NCBI RefSeq assembly: GCF_033958435.1
Contig: NC_134138.1
Span: forward strand, 184,981,298-185,045,297
Direction of reading: 5' to 3'
Length of the DNA stretch: 64,000 bases
Source of the DNA: Carettochelys insculpta
Lineage: Eukaryota > Chordata > Testudines > Carettochelyidae
Under the pieces are notes generated by a model. That model worked only from the letters and a program-made list of their open reading frames with translations, did not search any database and was not told the DNA's origin. Both the position numbers and the translations under genes were made by a program. Positions 49,901 to 62,607 of this stretch are shown here, one piece after another (position 1 is the first letter of the stretch; each line of letters begins with the position of its first letter).

Positions 49901-51358
49901 GAGCCCCAAGTCTGGCAGATTCTGTCGAAAATAGGGCCATTGAGCTTTTATTTGTTATTCTGAAGGAATTGTCTGCAATTCTATTCTGGAGACCTGGAAG
50001 ACAGACAGATGAGATTTCTATCTATTGGGAAACATCCCCTTATACATTCCAAAGCTCTCACCGCCACCCTCACCATGAGTTTTGGGTTATGCGCGCCAAC
50101 ACAGAGGTGACGTGTACCACAACACCTTCATACTGGTGAGCCCAACAAATTCATACTACGTATGTAGGAAAAATTAGAGGAAACACTGACCACATCTAGA
50201 AACCAGCTATTCTAATCAAACATTTCCATTTGAGCAGGTAGAAATTAGAGTGATACATATTTAAAACATCTTGGACATGCATCAATACTACAGTGGTGGG
50301 TAACAACAACTTTCTCCATTTGGTTACAGATTACCTCCTCCTTTATATTTCTGATTAATGCACAGGATTGGATCTGGTGAGTTACCGGGTTTCAGGCTGT
50401 GTCTCACTGTTGTACAAACCCATTGTACAGGTAGGCTGCAGACTTACAACACAATTGGTTCCTGGAAGTAGTATCAAGTTGAGGTGTAACTCCCAGCTGA
50501 TTATCTCCATAGGAACAACGTTACAAATGGCGGATTGATTCCTAAACCAAGGCCTGATATACTATTTTAATCATGATTGTTCTACATGTCTCAAAATAAT
50601 AAACATCGCTTGCAATAGATGTAGGCTTTTCTGCCACTGTTTTCAGCATAAAAACACTAAATTTTAAGAAAAAGAGTTTGGAAACCCTAAGAATGTAAAA
50701 ATGGGCTCAGAACAGCAACTAAGAGGCTTGAGTCAGGGAGATGGCTCATGCAGAACGTCAATGCACACATGAATTTGTTTACTGGCGTGGCATTGCACCA
50801 GACCGAGCATTGTAAAGTTAAAGCAGATGTTGGAAAGTCCAAAATACCGTGTCAATCTACAGACATAGTAAGTGCCATTCATTGTAACTCGACCATTGTA
50901 AAGTTGAGGACTGTCTGTCTCTTTTTCTCCAATGGATTATTTATAGCGGAACACTAGTACATGCTGAGCCTAGTAAACTTCCATAAAAGCTATAATATCT
51001 AATTCTAAATAAAATAAATCTTTGAAAGATTTAGTAGGGCAGCCTTCCACTAGTCTGCATTGATTATGCACAGTGTGACCTTCAAAGTTTAATTGGTAGG
51101 AAAATAGCACGTAGTCTGAGCTACCTAGCACAGCACATATTTGTACCTGTATCTGCTCCACAGCCCTCATCTTTCCAAAAATAATGTAAATAAATTAGAT
51201 TATCCCACCCAAAGAATCCGGTGAAAGGGAGCACCTACCCCACAGCTCAGTGCTGAACAAGGCAAGGTAAAGTGTTCAGGACACAGACCAGTGTTAATAG
51301 GGTTCCACAGTATCCAGTTCAGAGACACTGATTGCTTGACTGAAGTGCTAGCCTCTGT

Positions 51359-51629
51359 GGCTGTGTCTATATATGCCGTTGCTCAACTAGACTTGTTGTT
51401 CCTGAGTGCTTCATCCCACCCCCAATCCATGAACTACACACTGCTGCTGTAGCAAATGCACACAGGAATGCAGCTTTGTCCTGCCAACAAAGTGAAACCC
51501 ACTCATTGGGGTTGGAAGTATTTTGATGGCAAACGTGCCAACAAACAGTATTCACATACGCTGACTTTTAGGGACAGGACTGTATTGACAATGTCTTGTA
51601 ACTAAAAGCTGAGTAGTGTAGATGTACCC
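51359..51629. mobile_element. MITE-like element
   Basis: The left end ggctgtgtctatata and the right end gtagtgtagatgtaccc are imperfect inverted repeats of the GTCTACACT type. Confidence 0.55.
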
Positions 51630-51831
51630 TAACTAAAAGGGACTGGTCATGTGCTTAAAGAGGGGCATCTGCTTAAGTACCTTGCTGAATCAGAACAGAC
51701 ACATAGAGGAGTGTGTCATTACAGTGTCTTTTACTTACCCAAATGTGACAGTGAAGGAGGAGACCTTAGCTGCTGGTTCTGTGAAGTTCCCACTCCTCTC
51801 TGTCCCATGTGCATCTCTCCCTAGCAAGCGT

Positions 51832-51868
51832 GCGTGTGCGCGCACGCGCGCACACACACACACACACA
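51832..51868. repeat. (CG)/(CA) microsatellite
   Basis: Alternating purine-pyrimidine tract (gcgcacgcgcgcacacacac), a potential Z-DNA former. Confidence 0.9.
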
Positions 51869-53454
51869 GCAGTGGTAGGGGAGTCACAGGAGCAACTCTG
51901 CTCTTTCACGCTGGCTCATCTGCTTCACCAGTGTGTGAATAAGACACAGATCTTTTCACCCTCTCGTTACCATAGCACACAACCCAACTATTTATGCCAC
52001 GTGATTCCAGAAGGGTTTGCTTTTCATTGGGTACATACATGATTGTTCATCAAGAACAAAAACCATCTCAATTTTGACTGATTGGATTATCCAACCTAAA
52101 GCAATCAAGGATGACCCATGTGATTGTGAGAACTGTATACAATTCACTTAGTTGGGTATCAACATTACAGCAAGCACCCTTCACTGCCTATGCTCTACTG
52201 TGCACTCTGCTGACCATGCGGGCAGTCAGTCAGCTAGCGTGCATGGACTGGATACTAAACAAGCAGGTTCCAGTGTATTACACAAAATGAACACTCCCTA
52301 GTGCATTCCCTTGCAAATATAAAGATTTGGTGTAATTTCACAGGACAATGAATTTTAACAACACTTTGAAATGAAGCAGCAGGGACAGGAAGGATAAAAC
52401 AAATTCTCAGTCCACATTCCACTTTATACAGTGTAGCACATCAGGGTATATGGACTCATCATCTTCCAAAATGTACAGATATTGAAGAGTGGCCCATATC
52501 CAGACCCCATTCAAGTGCACCATGGATGTTTGTTGTCAACACGGGTTGGTCTGCACCATTTTAATGTAAGCCAGTCCCTTCTCAATTTGTTAAGAAGCCA
52601 ACATTCTGATTGGTGTTCATTTCTCTCTTCTCTTCCTCTTCACATGCGTTACATGGCAGTTTCCCAGTTGGGAATGCAGTTCAAAGGAAACTGAAGCTGT
52701 TGCGGAAGGAAGTAATACTCCCTGTCTGGATGCTCAGTGTGCTCAACCCTGGTGAAACAAGCTGTCAAGCAGTTCTAACCTGACAGTGTCAAGGAAAGGT
52801 TTAACAACTAGACATGCACACCGCCCATCCAAAAATACCTGGAGCTCACTATGCAGAGATCTAAGCAGGTGCAGAGACCATGGAAAGTAGAACCTTCAGC
52901 AGCTGGATACAGCCAAATTGCCCAAGTAGAAATTAATATTTCAGTCACAGAGTAGTCTGAGGGCTGATGAGGTGGTTAGAGCTGTGGTGCCAGCTCTGCT
53001 CCCTGCCTCCCCAGAAATACGCTGACTTTGCCTGGAAATGGTAACAATGCTGAAGAACTGCTGTTCCTTCACATCAGGGCTGGGCACCCGACATAACATG
53101 TCAGCCTTCTCTTGGCATTACAGCTCACAGGATCATGGACAGGCAAAGAAAATGAGCAGCAGTTCCACACACAAGTATACCCACTCCAATGCTTTGCACT
53201 ATTCTGGTGGCAGAAAGTATGTGCGCGTGTGCACACACACACACAGCTCTCTGAAGATTCCCCTTGAGTAAAAACCACTCGTGGATGGGAAAGCACTAGC
53301 AACGGCTCTTCTCAGCTGCTGCCACTCTTCCTGCACTTTGGCTCCTAGGGACAATCGTGGGAGAAAGTTGGCATGGCAGGAGCACCCTGGGCTCAGCAAT
53401 CCCCACCAGCTAGGAGACCATAGGGGCCATGGATCACTAGGGCTAACAGACTAA

Positions 53455-53550
53455 CCTGATGAAGTGGGTCTTACCCACAAAAGCTCATTACCCAATAAAT
53501 AAATTTGTTAGTGTTTAAGGTGCTACAGGACTGCTTGTTTTTGTGAGACT
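53455..53550 (+). mobile_element. Truncated SINE-like copy
   Basis: 'gatgaagtgggtcttaccc', 'aaaagctcattaccc' and 'aaggtgctacaggactgc' mark the same family as the palindromic elements, here as a single arm. Confidence 0.75.
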
Positions 53551-54479
53551 AATCCGCAGTATGTCAGTGAAAACATTGACACCATGTTCATCCACTTCTA
53601 TTATATGTACAGGAGTAGCTAGAACCTCAGTACTCTGCAGAGGTAAGTCACCAAGTGAAAGAGGAGGTTAACAGGTTTCCAGTACGCACATGTATTTTAT
53701 AATAAGCAGCTGCCACACCATGACAATTAGAGATCAAGGAGGAGATGCTAGCACACCATCTGTAAGCCAGCTGTTTTACAGAGGAATATAACAGGTTCAA
53801 ATTCTACTCAGTATTACATCATTGTCTTGAACACCATCAGGATGAACACAACCCATCATGAAGGGCAGAATCTAGCCTAGAAAACAACAAGCTACAGAAA
53901 TATCACTACTGGCTCTATACGTGGAATCACCAGCTCGTTATAATTATGCCAAATTCCTACCTCAGTTGCATATAGGCAAGTCCAATGACAGCAGTGGTCT
54001 TGGATCTGCAGAAATGCAATCAGCACTTGGTATGTGCTTAATTCACAATAGTATCCCCTCTATCCTGGCTACAGTGTTTTTACAGCACTGGAATTACTAA
54101 TTTCATGTTTTGTGTACCTTCCTGGAATGAACTGTGCACTAAAAAATTGTTACTAAGGGAAAAGTGATTGATACTCTAACTGTAGCTAAAAAATTTCTGT
54201 TGTAACTACCTCTCTTCAAATTTCACTACAAGCCTATTCAGACTGATTCTCGTGAGTGTTTTACTCCTTTATTGCCACAAGGGGGTACTAGAAGCTCAAA
54301 TTTGCTCAGTCATCGAGTGGAAATTGGGTACAATATTTATCGTCTTGGAGAAAGGAGTCATCTGTGGGGATAGACAGAAGAAGTGAAATGAAAATGTCAG
54401 AAGCAAAAACTTCTCTTGCATGTATTGTAATTGGCTCTTTACACCTGCAGACAAAAAAGACTACTACTCAGCATCCCAC

Positions 54480-54990
54480 ATTATAGATCTGGAAAAGCAG
54501 AGCAGTTAGCTTAGGAACAAAGCTGAGCGGCTTGAAAATGTGTATATTCAGCAGCACATTGTATGGCTGAGAGACATGGGTGATGACAAAAGATGAAAAA
54601 AGAATATTGGCATTCGAAAGTTGTTATTGAAAGATTCTGAGAATGGGACGGATGCAGGTGGTCACCAGTGAGGAATTATATAGAAAGATACAGCGAAAAG
54701 AGAACCTGCTGCAGAAAGTTATAAAACGGAAGCTACAGCTATTTGGGCCTATTTGCAGAATGAATGATGAATGAAAAATGAAGACCCTGGTATTTGGCAT
54801 AATGGACAGTTCAAATAGGAGAGGCAGACCCCACAGAGAATGGATAGATGATATAGTAGATTGGTGCGGAGCAAGTCTATAGGAACTAAGCCACCCTGCA
54901 CTGGACAGGGAACGATGGAAAGGAATAGTGAGAGAGGCATCAGACACCAACAGGTGCTGAGCCCACAGTTATTGACGATTATGATGATCA
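54480..54990 (+). mobile_element. Second fragment of the non-CR1 LINE
   Basis: It is collinear with the 3' part of the 38185-39390 element ('atctggaaaagcagagcag', 'ggcagaccccacagagaatg'), including a decayed GAT-type tail. It contains stops and small deletions. Confidence 0.85.
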
Positions 54991-56114
54991 TGCATTATAG
55001 CAGATCACCTTGGGAAATACACATGCATATTATAACATATGCCCTAAATCAAACCATACTCTCCCCCCTTAACAATTCTGCAATGCCTAATTAGCAGCAT
55101 ATAAACTGTTTTAGTTTAAGGGATCTTTTCAGGGTAAAAATAATCAATCATAAATAATCATCATTCAACAAAATGACCCCACTAATCATTTCACAATAAT
55201 GAAAGAAATAGTTAAATATACTGTCCAATCCACTCTGATACTCAGAGAGCATCACACTACGTGAGCTGTGCAAAGCAGACAAACTCAGTTTATTCTACAA
55301 GGACAAGGACCACAAATAACTTGGTTTCACTTTTTGGTCTACATGCCCTGGCCCAAAGCTGTAGCATGTGATTGCAGGTGGTGCCAGAGAATGTTTTAAA
55401 ATTATAAACAAAAGCTAGTTCTAATCCACCAAGAAACTTCTTACAAGCAAATTCTTATCCTAAGCAATTGTTCTTATCTCAGATAAAAGCTTCAAGTCAG
55501 ATTGAGCTTTACTCTGACTTGGCTCTGCAAAGTCTTCAAAGTTCTTTGTACCCTTTTAGGGTGTGCCAGGCTGTTTCAGAGACTACTTTCCCACAAGTTG
55601 GGAACCCTTTGTTCCCTACTCTCCATCCTCATTGAAAAATACCAGGTTCAAGATGGATTCCAGTACCAAGTGGTATGGTCACATGCCTTTCTAGGCTCAA
55701 CCACAGTTTGAGCCTACAGGACAAACATGATCATTTACAAGTTGTTGGGTTGAGTATTGAGTCATTATGTGCCAGAGCACCATAAATGACCTTCATTAGC
55801 ATATTTAAAACTATAAACAGATCCACACTTCATATTTTTAACTTCACATACAAGAATGATTCCTGCACAAACATAGGCTATACAGGATCATCAGATTATA
55901 AAATTCATATATTACATGATCTGTTTTGCATAGAGCATCTTTGAGTTACGCACATTCGTATCCATAAACCAATTTTCATAAAGCATGGGGGAGGGGAATC
56001 TCACGACAACAATGTATTGTATATATCCTTAAACTAGTTCATTCTCAAGCAGCACTTCTCTTACCTTAGCTATCTGTAAATTGACTACCAGTGATAAAAA
56101 TACTAATTTGTTTT

Positions 56115-56148
56115 AATGCGTGTGTGTGTGTGTGCGCACGCATACAGT
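56115..56148. repeat. (TG) microsatellite
   Basis: A gcgtgtgtgtgtgtgtgtgcgc run. Confidence 0.9.
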
Positions 56149-56286
56149 GAAAAATGTTTACCTCCATGTACTAGTAAAAGCTGAATCTTTCAAAAAAGAG
56201 AAATCTATCTGTACTGCAGTTGTCTCAGGAGATACACTGTAATGAGCCTACTTCAAGGGGATGATTAGATGAGCTGAATGAAAACA

Positions 56287-56612
56287 CAGTTTGAACCACT
56301 CTAGTCTAGCACCCTTGGGCTCTGACTGGTGCTGAACAAGAGAATTTGCCCGACCATGGGTGGTCAATATTGTGTAACACATTACCAACACTTCCACTGC
56401 TTACTGGGCTCTTAGAAGACGTTTGGGGTAAATTAGAGCTAAATAACACCAAGGAACACAGAGCCAGGGCTGGTGGCTGTAAACAAACTTTATGGGACCA
56501 CAGGAAACTTGGCCACAATCATGACAAGTGGTTGTCTAGCTAACTACAATCATGCTGGATAATGGCTGTGCTGTGCGAGAATGTACCAGACTAGAGAGGT
56601 TCAAGCTGTACT
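56287..56612. mobile_element. MITE with GGTTGAACCTCTCTA ends, copy 2 (inverted)
   Basis: It has the same terminal words as the 35961-36288 element but in opposite orientation ('tttgaaccactctagtc' left, 'gactagagaggttcaa' right). Confidence 0.68.
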
Positions 56613-57260
56613 GAAATTGGAATTTGATAAGGACACTATGGCCCACACCCGCTAGATATATAGGTGTCTAACACAAACAAAATCAATTTGTGTTGAGAAC
56701 AGAAACACTTTCAACATCGGTCATTGGCTCCTATTCTTGTAAAAGGCTCCAAGAGATCTTTAATGGTAGCAAGTTCACAAGATCTTTGCCTTTATGTTAT
56801 TAAAAAGGAAAAAAGAAGCACATGCGCAGGCATAAATCTTCCCAAGGAGGGATGAGTATGTGTTTTATGTCCAATGAGAGCCCCTCCTCACTGTTGCAAT
56901 TGAAAGGCCCGGTGTTGAGTTTTTCCAGTCAGAAGGCTGGGCCCTTCTAATTTTACAGCAAGAAAATTCTTCATTTAAAGTTTGTGTGCTTCAGTTAACC
57001 CACGTATGCTTGAAACTCTTTAATCCGTCAATCTTGGGAAATAGACTATGCTGCATTATGGAAATTTTCTGGACTGTAGGTGTTTGCCATAATTAAGCAA
57101 AGTGTATTACTAAAGCTTTTGTACGAATAAACCATTATAGCATACAAGTACAGTACATGCATAACGTCATAAGATAAATCCTTAGTGCACTATATTTAAA
57201 TTCTTTTGTTTTTATTTAAAAAAAAAAAAACACCACACAACACACTCTGATTTCCACTCC

Positions 57261-57382
57261 ATGCATCTGATGAAGTGGCTTTTACCCATGAAAGTATATG
57301 CCCAAATAAATTTGTTAGTCTCTAAGGTGCCACAGGGCTCGCCATTTTTGCAGTTACAGAGTAACATGGCTACCCCTCTGAA
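57261..57382 (+). mobile_element. SINE-like copy
   Basis: 'tgcatctgatgaagtggc', 'tttgttagtctctaaggtgc' and the end 'gtaacatggctacccctctg'. It retains the end block that is seen on only one side of the palindromes. It lies about 500 bp before the first TRGV leader. Confidence 0.78.
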
Positions 57383-57887
57383 ATTTGATTTTATCATCAT
57401 ATGTAGGTAATCAGGGAGAAAACTACTTATTGTTCTGCTATTTCACATGTTTGCAAGTTAAAGTTTTGTTGGACAGTACAGTGCGGGTGTACACAGAGTT
57501 TTGTTGCACTGTATGTAAAATTATTCCGTTTTTATCATCATTCTGATGCTCCAGCCATATGGAAGTCCAAAGCACAGGTGTTCGTGGATCACAGACACCC
57601 AGACAAAGGAGGTTAAGGCATTATGATGGTATGGTTCTCTTTCGGCATAGGGATGGCAAGGATGAGTCTTTTTTTTCCCATTAGTGGTTCACGCACTGGG
57701 CTGCTGACATGCTCCCCCCCCTCATACTCAAACTGGAAACTCTTTGGTGCAGTGAGAATGACGGTGCTTCTGCTCAGTGCTGGGCAGCCTGCTCCCACCT
57801 TCTTCTTTCAGAGCCTGAACATCTGTCACACAAGCCTGAGCAGCACAGACTTATTTCTCCTCAGGAGCCACAGCAGCATCAGAAAAT

Positions 57888-58731
57888 ATGGTGGCGTTTC
57901 TGCAAATGCTCTTCGCTTGCCGCTTGCCAGGTCAGTTTGTTGAACTCAGGTGTGTTTAATATTTATTGTAATTTATGCAGCAGTTGGGGCTTCAGGCCCC
58001 AGATTTATCAGAGTTTCATTCCAGTGCAACCCGAGTAAAACCAGTGCTGTAAGACTGGAGTCTCAGCATCCCTGAAGGTGGATAGAACTTTACCGAAAAT
58101 CAAGCAGCGAGTCCAATTCTCCACTGTTCTGCACCTTGGCAACCTTTGACACCCGTGCATGGCAGAGAGCGCGAGAACTCCAAGATCAGAACATTCTTTT
58201 CACTCACACCCCTGGCAGCAATTTGCACACTTCACACTCACCATGCACATTTGTAAATGAGCACACAAGGTGCAAGGCAGCAGAGAAGCAACCCCAGGGT
58301 CCCCTCAGTCTAGGCAGCATGGACCTGGCATGACTAGCCAGACATCATTGCCTGAGGTAAGAATTGTTTCTAGCATCCTCACTGCTCTCTACCCCCATTT
58401 TGCCTTCCAGCTGTGCTGTGGGCCTTACACCTGGAACAGGAGCCACTCTACATCACAAGAGACTCGGGTGCAGGCAACATTGCTGAATTCACCTGCAGAG
58501 TGTCTGGCGGATCAGACTCTACCAATATCCACTGGTACCGTGCCCAAGCTCGAGGGGCACCACAGAGGCTGCTCTACAATTCTTACTCCAAGCGTGAACC
58601 CAGCTTGGAGCAGGGCATCTCCAGCAAGAAATTCTTACCCTATTTTCAAAGCCGCAGCACCAGCAAACTGTTGGTGTATAATCTGGAAAAGGCAGACAGC
58701 GGCCACTATTACTGTGCCGCATGGGATTATA
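57888..58731 (+). CDS. TRGV: T-cell receptor gamma variable gene, first of two (leader 57888-57930, V exon 58411-58731)
   Basis: This encodes a germline V domain of the gamma-delta T-cell receptor, joined to a J segment by RAG recombination. The leader starts MVAFLQMLFACRLP and ends in phase 1 at donor gtcagt. A 480-bp intron ends tgccttccag, and the split Ala codon joins VLWALHLEQEP. The 321-nt V exon has the first Cys at 58494 (EFTCRV), the core Trp at 58533 (IHWYRA), APQRLLY in FR2, DSGHYYC with the second Cys at 58713, and ends CAAWDY just before the heptamer. HWY, APQRLLY and YYCA-WD match mammalian V-gamma. There is no stop or frameshift, so it looks functional. The mature chain probably starts near LEQEP. 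Confidence 0.93.
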
Positions 58732-58770
58732 CACAGTGCCACAAGCCTCCTGCAGCCCTGCACAAAACAA
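58732..58770 (+). promoter_or_regulatory. 23-RSS of the first TRGV gene
   Basis: The heptamer CACAGTG (58732-58738) abuts the V coding end. A 23-nt spacer (58739-58761) follows, then the nonamer ACAAAACAA (58762-58770), which matches 6 of 9 positions of ACAAAAACC. The 23-nt spacer is the type carried by V-gamma segments, pairing with 12-RSS on J-gamma. Confidence 0.88.
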
Positions 58771-60344
58771 CAAAACCACAAAACTACGCACACCACACCC
58801 CAGGTGCAGGGAGATGGGCTCAGCTCTCAGATTATTGCTGAAGCAGATCTTAGGGAGCCCCACCCTTAGCCCTCTCTTTAGGGCAGACAGCCCCTCACAC
58901 ACACACTTTAGCCAATAGTGCAGACTCCTGTCCTAGCTCCACCCAACCTTGGTGATGTCCCCTCATCCAAGAAAGTGGGAGGAGGAGCTGACTTAGCAAG
59001 TGGCACTGGGCCAATTTCCCCAGTATCTGCCTAGTGTTCTGCCTCCATCTCTAAAGAGTGAAGAAGTAATTGTCCTGTCACCACCCCTGGATCTGAAACA
59101 GTGCTAGCAAAGTAAACCTAAACAAAGGTACAGAAAGGTGCTGATGTAACCGCCTCAGTGTGGTACTCGTATCTCTCCCTACAGTGTTCAGCAACAGTAA
59201 GAGGCTGACTAGCCTGCTACAGTGTTGGCTAGCACTGCTGGCTCTTGGAGTTTATGCTTTTGATCCCTGTTTCTGACAGCACACCTAGGGCCAGGGCTTT
59301 ACACTAACATAGACAAGGCCTTAGAACCTGTTTTGCTCAGTTTCACACTCAGCAATGGGAGAGAACACTAGATACCTAAGGAGACACGAATTCTGTGGCC
59401 ACAGCAGTGGGGCAGGAGGGAGGAAGAGAATAAAATACTGGAGAGCTAACTTTGCTGCACATTACATATGCACAGTGGAGTTACCAATGGATTAATGCAA
59501 GTGGAGCAGTATAACTGTGAACAACTTTCAACCTGTTCAAAGAAAAAGGCATTGATCTTTCCAGAAAGTCCTTACCAGTTATCAAACTCGCTCATGACCA
59601 GGTTGGCAGCACTTTCATTTTATGTTACATTGGCCACTCAAAGATCTTACACTATTCTCCATTAGACCACAGTAAGAGGTGGTCCCTGCCTCCAATGAGT
59701 TTACTATCTAAAGAGACAGGGTGTAAAAAGAAACAAGGTTCTCGTTACAGATGGAGGACCAGAGATCAACAGCCAGATTTCCAAGAACTGAGCACTTTTC
59801 CCCCTAGCTAAAGTTAACAGAAGCAGAGTGTACCTGGCCACTCTGAAAATTGGGCTCTTCGTAAGTTGATTATGGTTATGTATAGTTTGTGGCATTGCTA
59901 TAAATTGAGTTCAGACCTGCCAAGTGTCATTTAGAGGCTTAAATGGAGAGCCTTCATGTTAAGCGAGCACATACAATTCACTATAGGGAGCTCTCCTTCC
60001 CCAGAAGGAAAATTCACTAAGGCCAGAATTCTCAGGAGGTATTTAATCTCCTAACTGCCACTGAAATAATCCTAACCACTGAATTAGGATCAGAACTTAA
60101 AACACTAAAATGGTTAGTGGCTCTCACCCCTATGGTCTCCTTCTTCCTCCCTCCCTCCCAAACACAAAACAGGAAGCTAGCCATTACAATAAGAACAGCA
60201 GCAGCAACATCCCCGCTTCTTGCTCTCATTAAGTCAGGACTGGGTAATGCACATAGTGGATTTTTTTTTTTTTTTTTGACAAAACTGAGCATTGTTAACA
60301 TTGATAACTTTCCTTCCTGAAAAGCTGCAGCAAGTTAAGGAGAC
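58771..60344. other. Spacer between the two TRGV genes, 1.6 kb
   Basis: No J segment, additional V segment or exon was recognised. A T run of about 17 lies at 60262-60278, about 65 bp before the second leader. No TATA box is evident at either TRGV. Confidence 0.7.
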
Positions 60345-61208
60345 ATGGTGGGGTGGCTGGAAGCCCTCTTTGCTTGCTTCTGCCCTGGTAAGTTTGACAC
60401 ATTTTTATTCTGTATTTATTGTTACAAAAGAAATGCTGCAACGTAGGCCTGAATCTCCAGTCCAAGAGAATAACTTGGTACTGGGACAATCCCAAGGAAG
60501 CCAATGGCATTGTAATGAAATAACAGTGGCTTGCTGAAATGGGGAAATCAGGATCCATAATCCTGGATGGTTCTTCAGAGATAAAGGGGTCTGATACTTC
60601 ACTGGCCTACCCCTTGTGTAGTTGTTCACACCCTCTTTCCCCAGGTGTAACCAGAAATTGATCACTCACTCACTCTAGAGATGGAGGATTTATACTATTT
60701 CTCCTCACATGTACAGAGACCTAACTGACCTTTCAAGCTGCAAGGCTTAAAAAGTGTAATGAAACCCATGTGTGTTTCTCAGGAACTTACAGCTGCAAGG
60801 CCACATACATGCTACTGCTCTCTGGAGGGGGAAAATGTGTCACGGTGCCACCTCCTAATGGCTGTTTTCCCTCTTCTTGCCTTCCAGCACTTCTGTGGGC
60901 CATTCGTCTGGAGCAGGAGCCGATCTCACTTACAAAGCCTCCACTTCAAGGCAGCTCGGCTAGATTCACTTGCAAGATGTTTGGTGGATCAGACTCTACC
61001 TACATCCACTGGTACCGAGCCAGAGATGGAGAGGCCCCACAGAGGCTGCTGTACCTCACTCTCTCTGGGACTGAGATAGTGTCGGAGCCAGACTTACCCA
61101 GTGAGAAATTCTCAGCTGATGTAAGGCCAGCAGGCACTTGCATGTTGCTAGTGCACAAGCTGGAGAAGGCAGACAGCGGCCGCTATTACTGTGCCACCTG
61201 GGATTTTA
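60345..61208 (+). CDS. TRGV: T-cell receptor gamma variable gene, second of two (leader 60345-60387, V exon 60888-61208)
   Basis: The layout is the same as the upstream copy: a 43-nt leader exon (MVGWLEALFACFCP) with donor gtaagt, a 500-bp intron ending cttccag, and a 321-nt V exon reading ALLWAIRLEQEP. The first Cys is at 60971 (RFTCKM), the core Trp at 61010 (YIHWYRARD) and the second Cys at 61190 in DSGRYYCATWDF, ending at the heptamer. CATWD is also the usual start of mammalian gamma CDR3. The three landmarks sit at exactly the same offsets as in the first gene. FR2 and the end of FR3 are close between the two, while the CDR2/early FR3 region differs clearly. There is no stop or frameshift, so it looks functional. 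Confidence 0.94.
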
Positions 61209-61247
61209 CACAGTGCCACAAGCTTCCTGCAGCCCTGCACAGAAAAC
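61209..61247 (+). promoter_or_regulatory. 23-RSS of the second TRGV gene
   Basis: The heptamer CACAGTG (61209-61215) is followed by a 23-nt spacer (61216-61238) and the nonamer ACAGAAAAC (61239-61247), which matches 7 of 9 consensus positions. The spacer differs from that of the first gene by one base in 23. Confidence 0.9.
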
Positions 61248-62607
61248 CACCACAGCTCTGGGGGGTGGGGGGATCTCCTCTCTCACACTGCTGCTGCAGC
61301 AGAGCAGGCTGAGCCTTGCCCCAAGCCCAGGCACACCAGCCGACAGAACTAGCTTAGCCTCCGTCCAACAAAGCACGGCCAGCAGGAGCTCCCGCTCTCC
61401 CAGCCCAAGTGGTGTGGGGATTTGCCTGTGGTGCTTCTGCAAGGGAAGAGACAGTTTATCTAATGGGTGGTATACAGCTAACATCCAGTGCCTACCAGTG
61501 CTGACTCCTCCTCTCCAGGCCCAAAAATGATTGCCTGTTACCAGCCATTTAACATCACAAAGCAATGGGTGTACAGAGAATGGGGAGAGTGACAGGACGG
61601 AGGGTTAATGGGGTGAGGACAGAAAAATAACTATGGGGGTGGGGAGAGCTAAGTGAATAGGAAAGGTGAGGAGAAACATTCTCTAGTCTGTAACAAACAG
61701 CAGTTTTCATCTCCACTGGGACTTTTCAGCAGATATCTGCATCTGGAGCTCCAGTGTACACAGAGTACAGGAGTTTTCTATTCCTTTTCAATGGTCACAC
61801 ATAACTAGCATGGCTGCTTTTGAGTGCATGTGCACCATGCTCAGGAAGTTAAGACAACAGAAAAATTCTTTAGTTTTCAAGTTCCTCATTCTAAACGAGA
61901 GAAGGGCCCAGGAAATTTTGTGTGGGCTTTCTTGCCATGGGGAAGGGCCTGATCTTCACATCCCCGTGCACCAGTCTCACTGCATTACTAGGGCTTGATG
62001 ATATTGGTGGCTGAAGGATATCTCTGGGCCTTCATGATGCTGGGGTTGCCTCATGGCTTGGTTTGGTCCTAGTACAACTTAGTGCATGTATTTGTGCCCT
62101 GGTAGGAATGGCCCTGAAGGGACCTTTTGGGAGTTAGGGATTGCAGTAGAGCAGTACCTCCTTCTAGTCACTGCCATTACAGCAGAGCGGAGATGCATAC
62201 CTTATCTACGCCCCAGGAATTCTAGCCCGTCCTGAGAACAAATAGGTTTTTGTTCACTTATGTCCTCTGAGCACTCATTTCACCATCAAACAGCTTGGAC
62301 TGGGAATTTTTAACTAACACTATGAATAAGCAAATGAAACTGGATATTGATCAGTATGCAAGGCTCCTATAATATCAATGGATTGTAAATGGTACTCAAA
62401 TATCCACATATAATTTAGAGACAGACAAATATGTGTATGACGCTTAGACACTTTTTTAATGGCCAATATAAATTAATATCCATTTAAGTTCTGGGTCTGT
62501 ATGTTGCAGATGAAAAGGTTTTCATAACAAATCAAACATGGGACATTCATGGAAGTATGCTACTTTAACTGTGTATTTCCAAAGAATTCAGTAAAATGTA
62601 GCTAAGG

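Larger units (their letters stand above)
45841..57887. other. Intergenic interval between AMPH and TRGV, 12 kb
   Basis: No gene recognised on either strand. It holds a tRNA-derived SINE, a large palindrome, a possible decayed repeat (48160-49900), a LINE fragment, a GTGT-type microsatellite and several MITE or SINE copies. Stretches 50000-51350 and 51900-53450 show nothing I can name. Confidence 0.7.

Noticed and set aside
58413..58841. V-gamma reading frame extending past the heptamer
   Set aside because: The residues after CAAWDY are translated RSS, so the germline coding end is 58731. The same applies to 61208 in the second gene.
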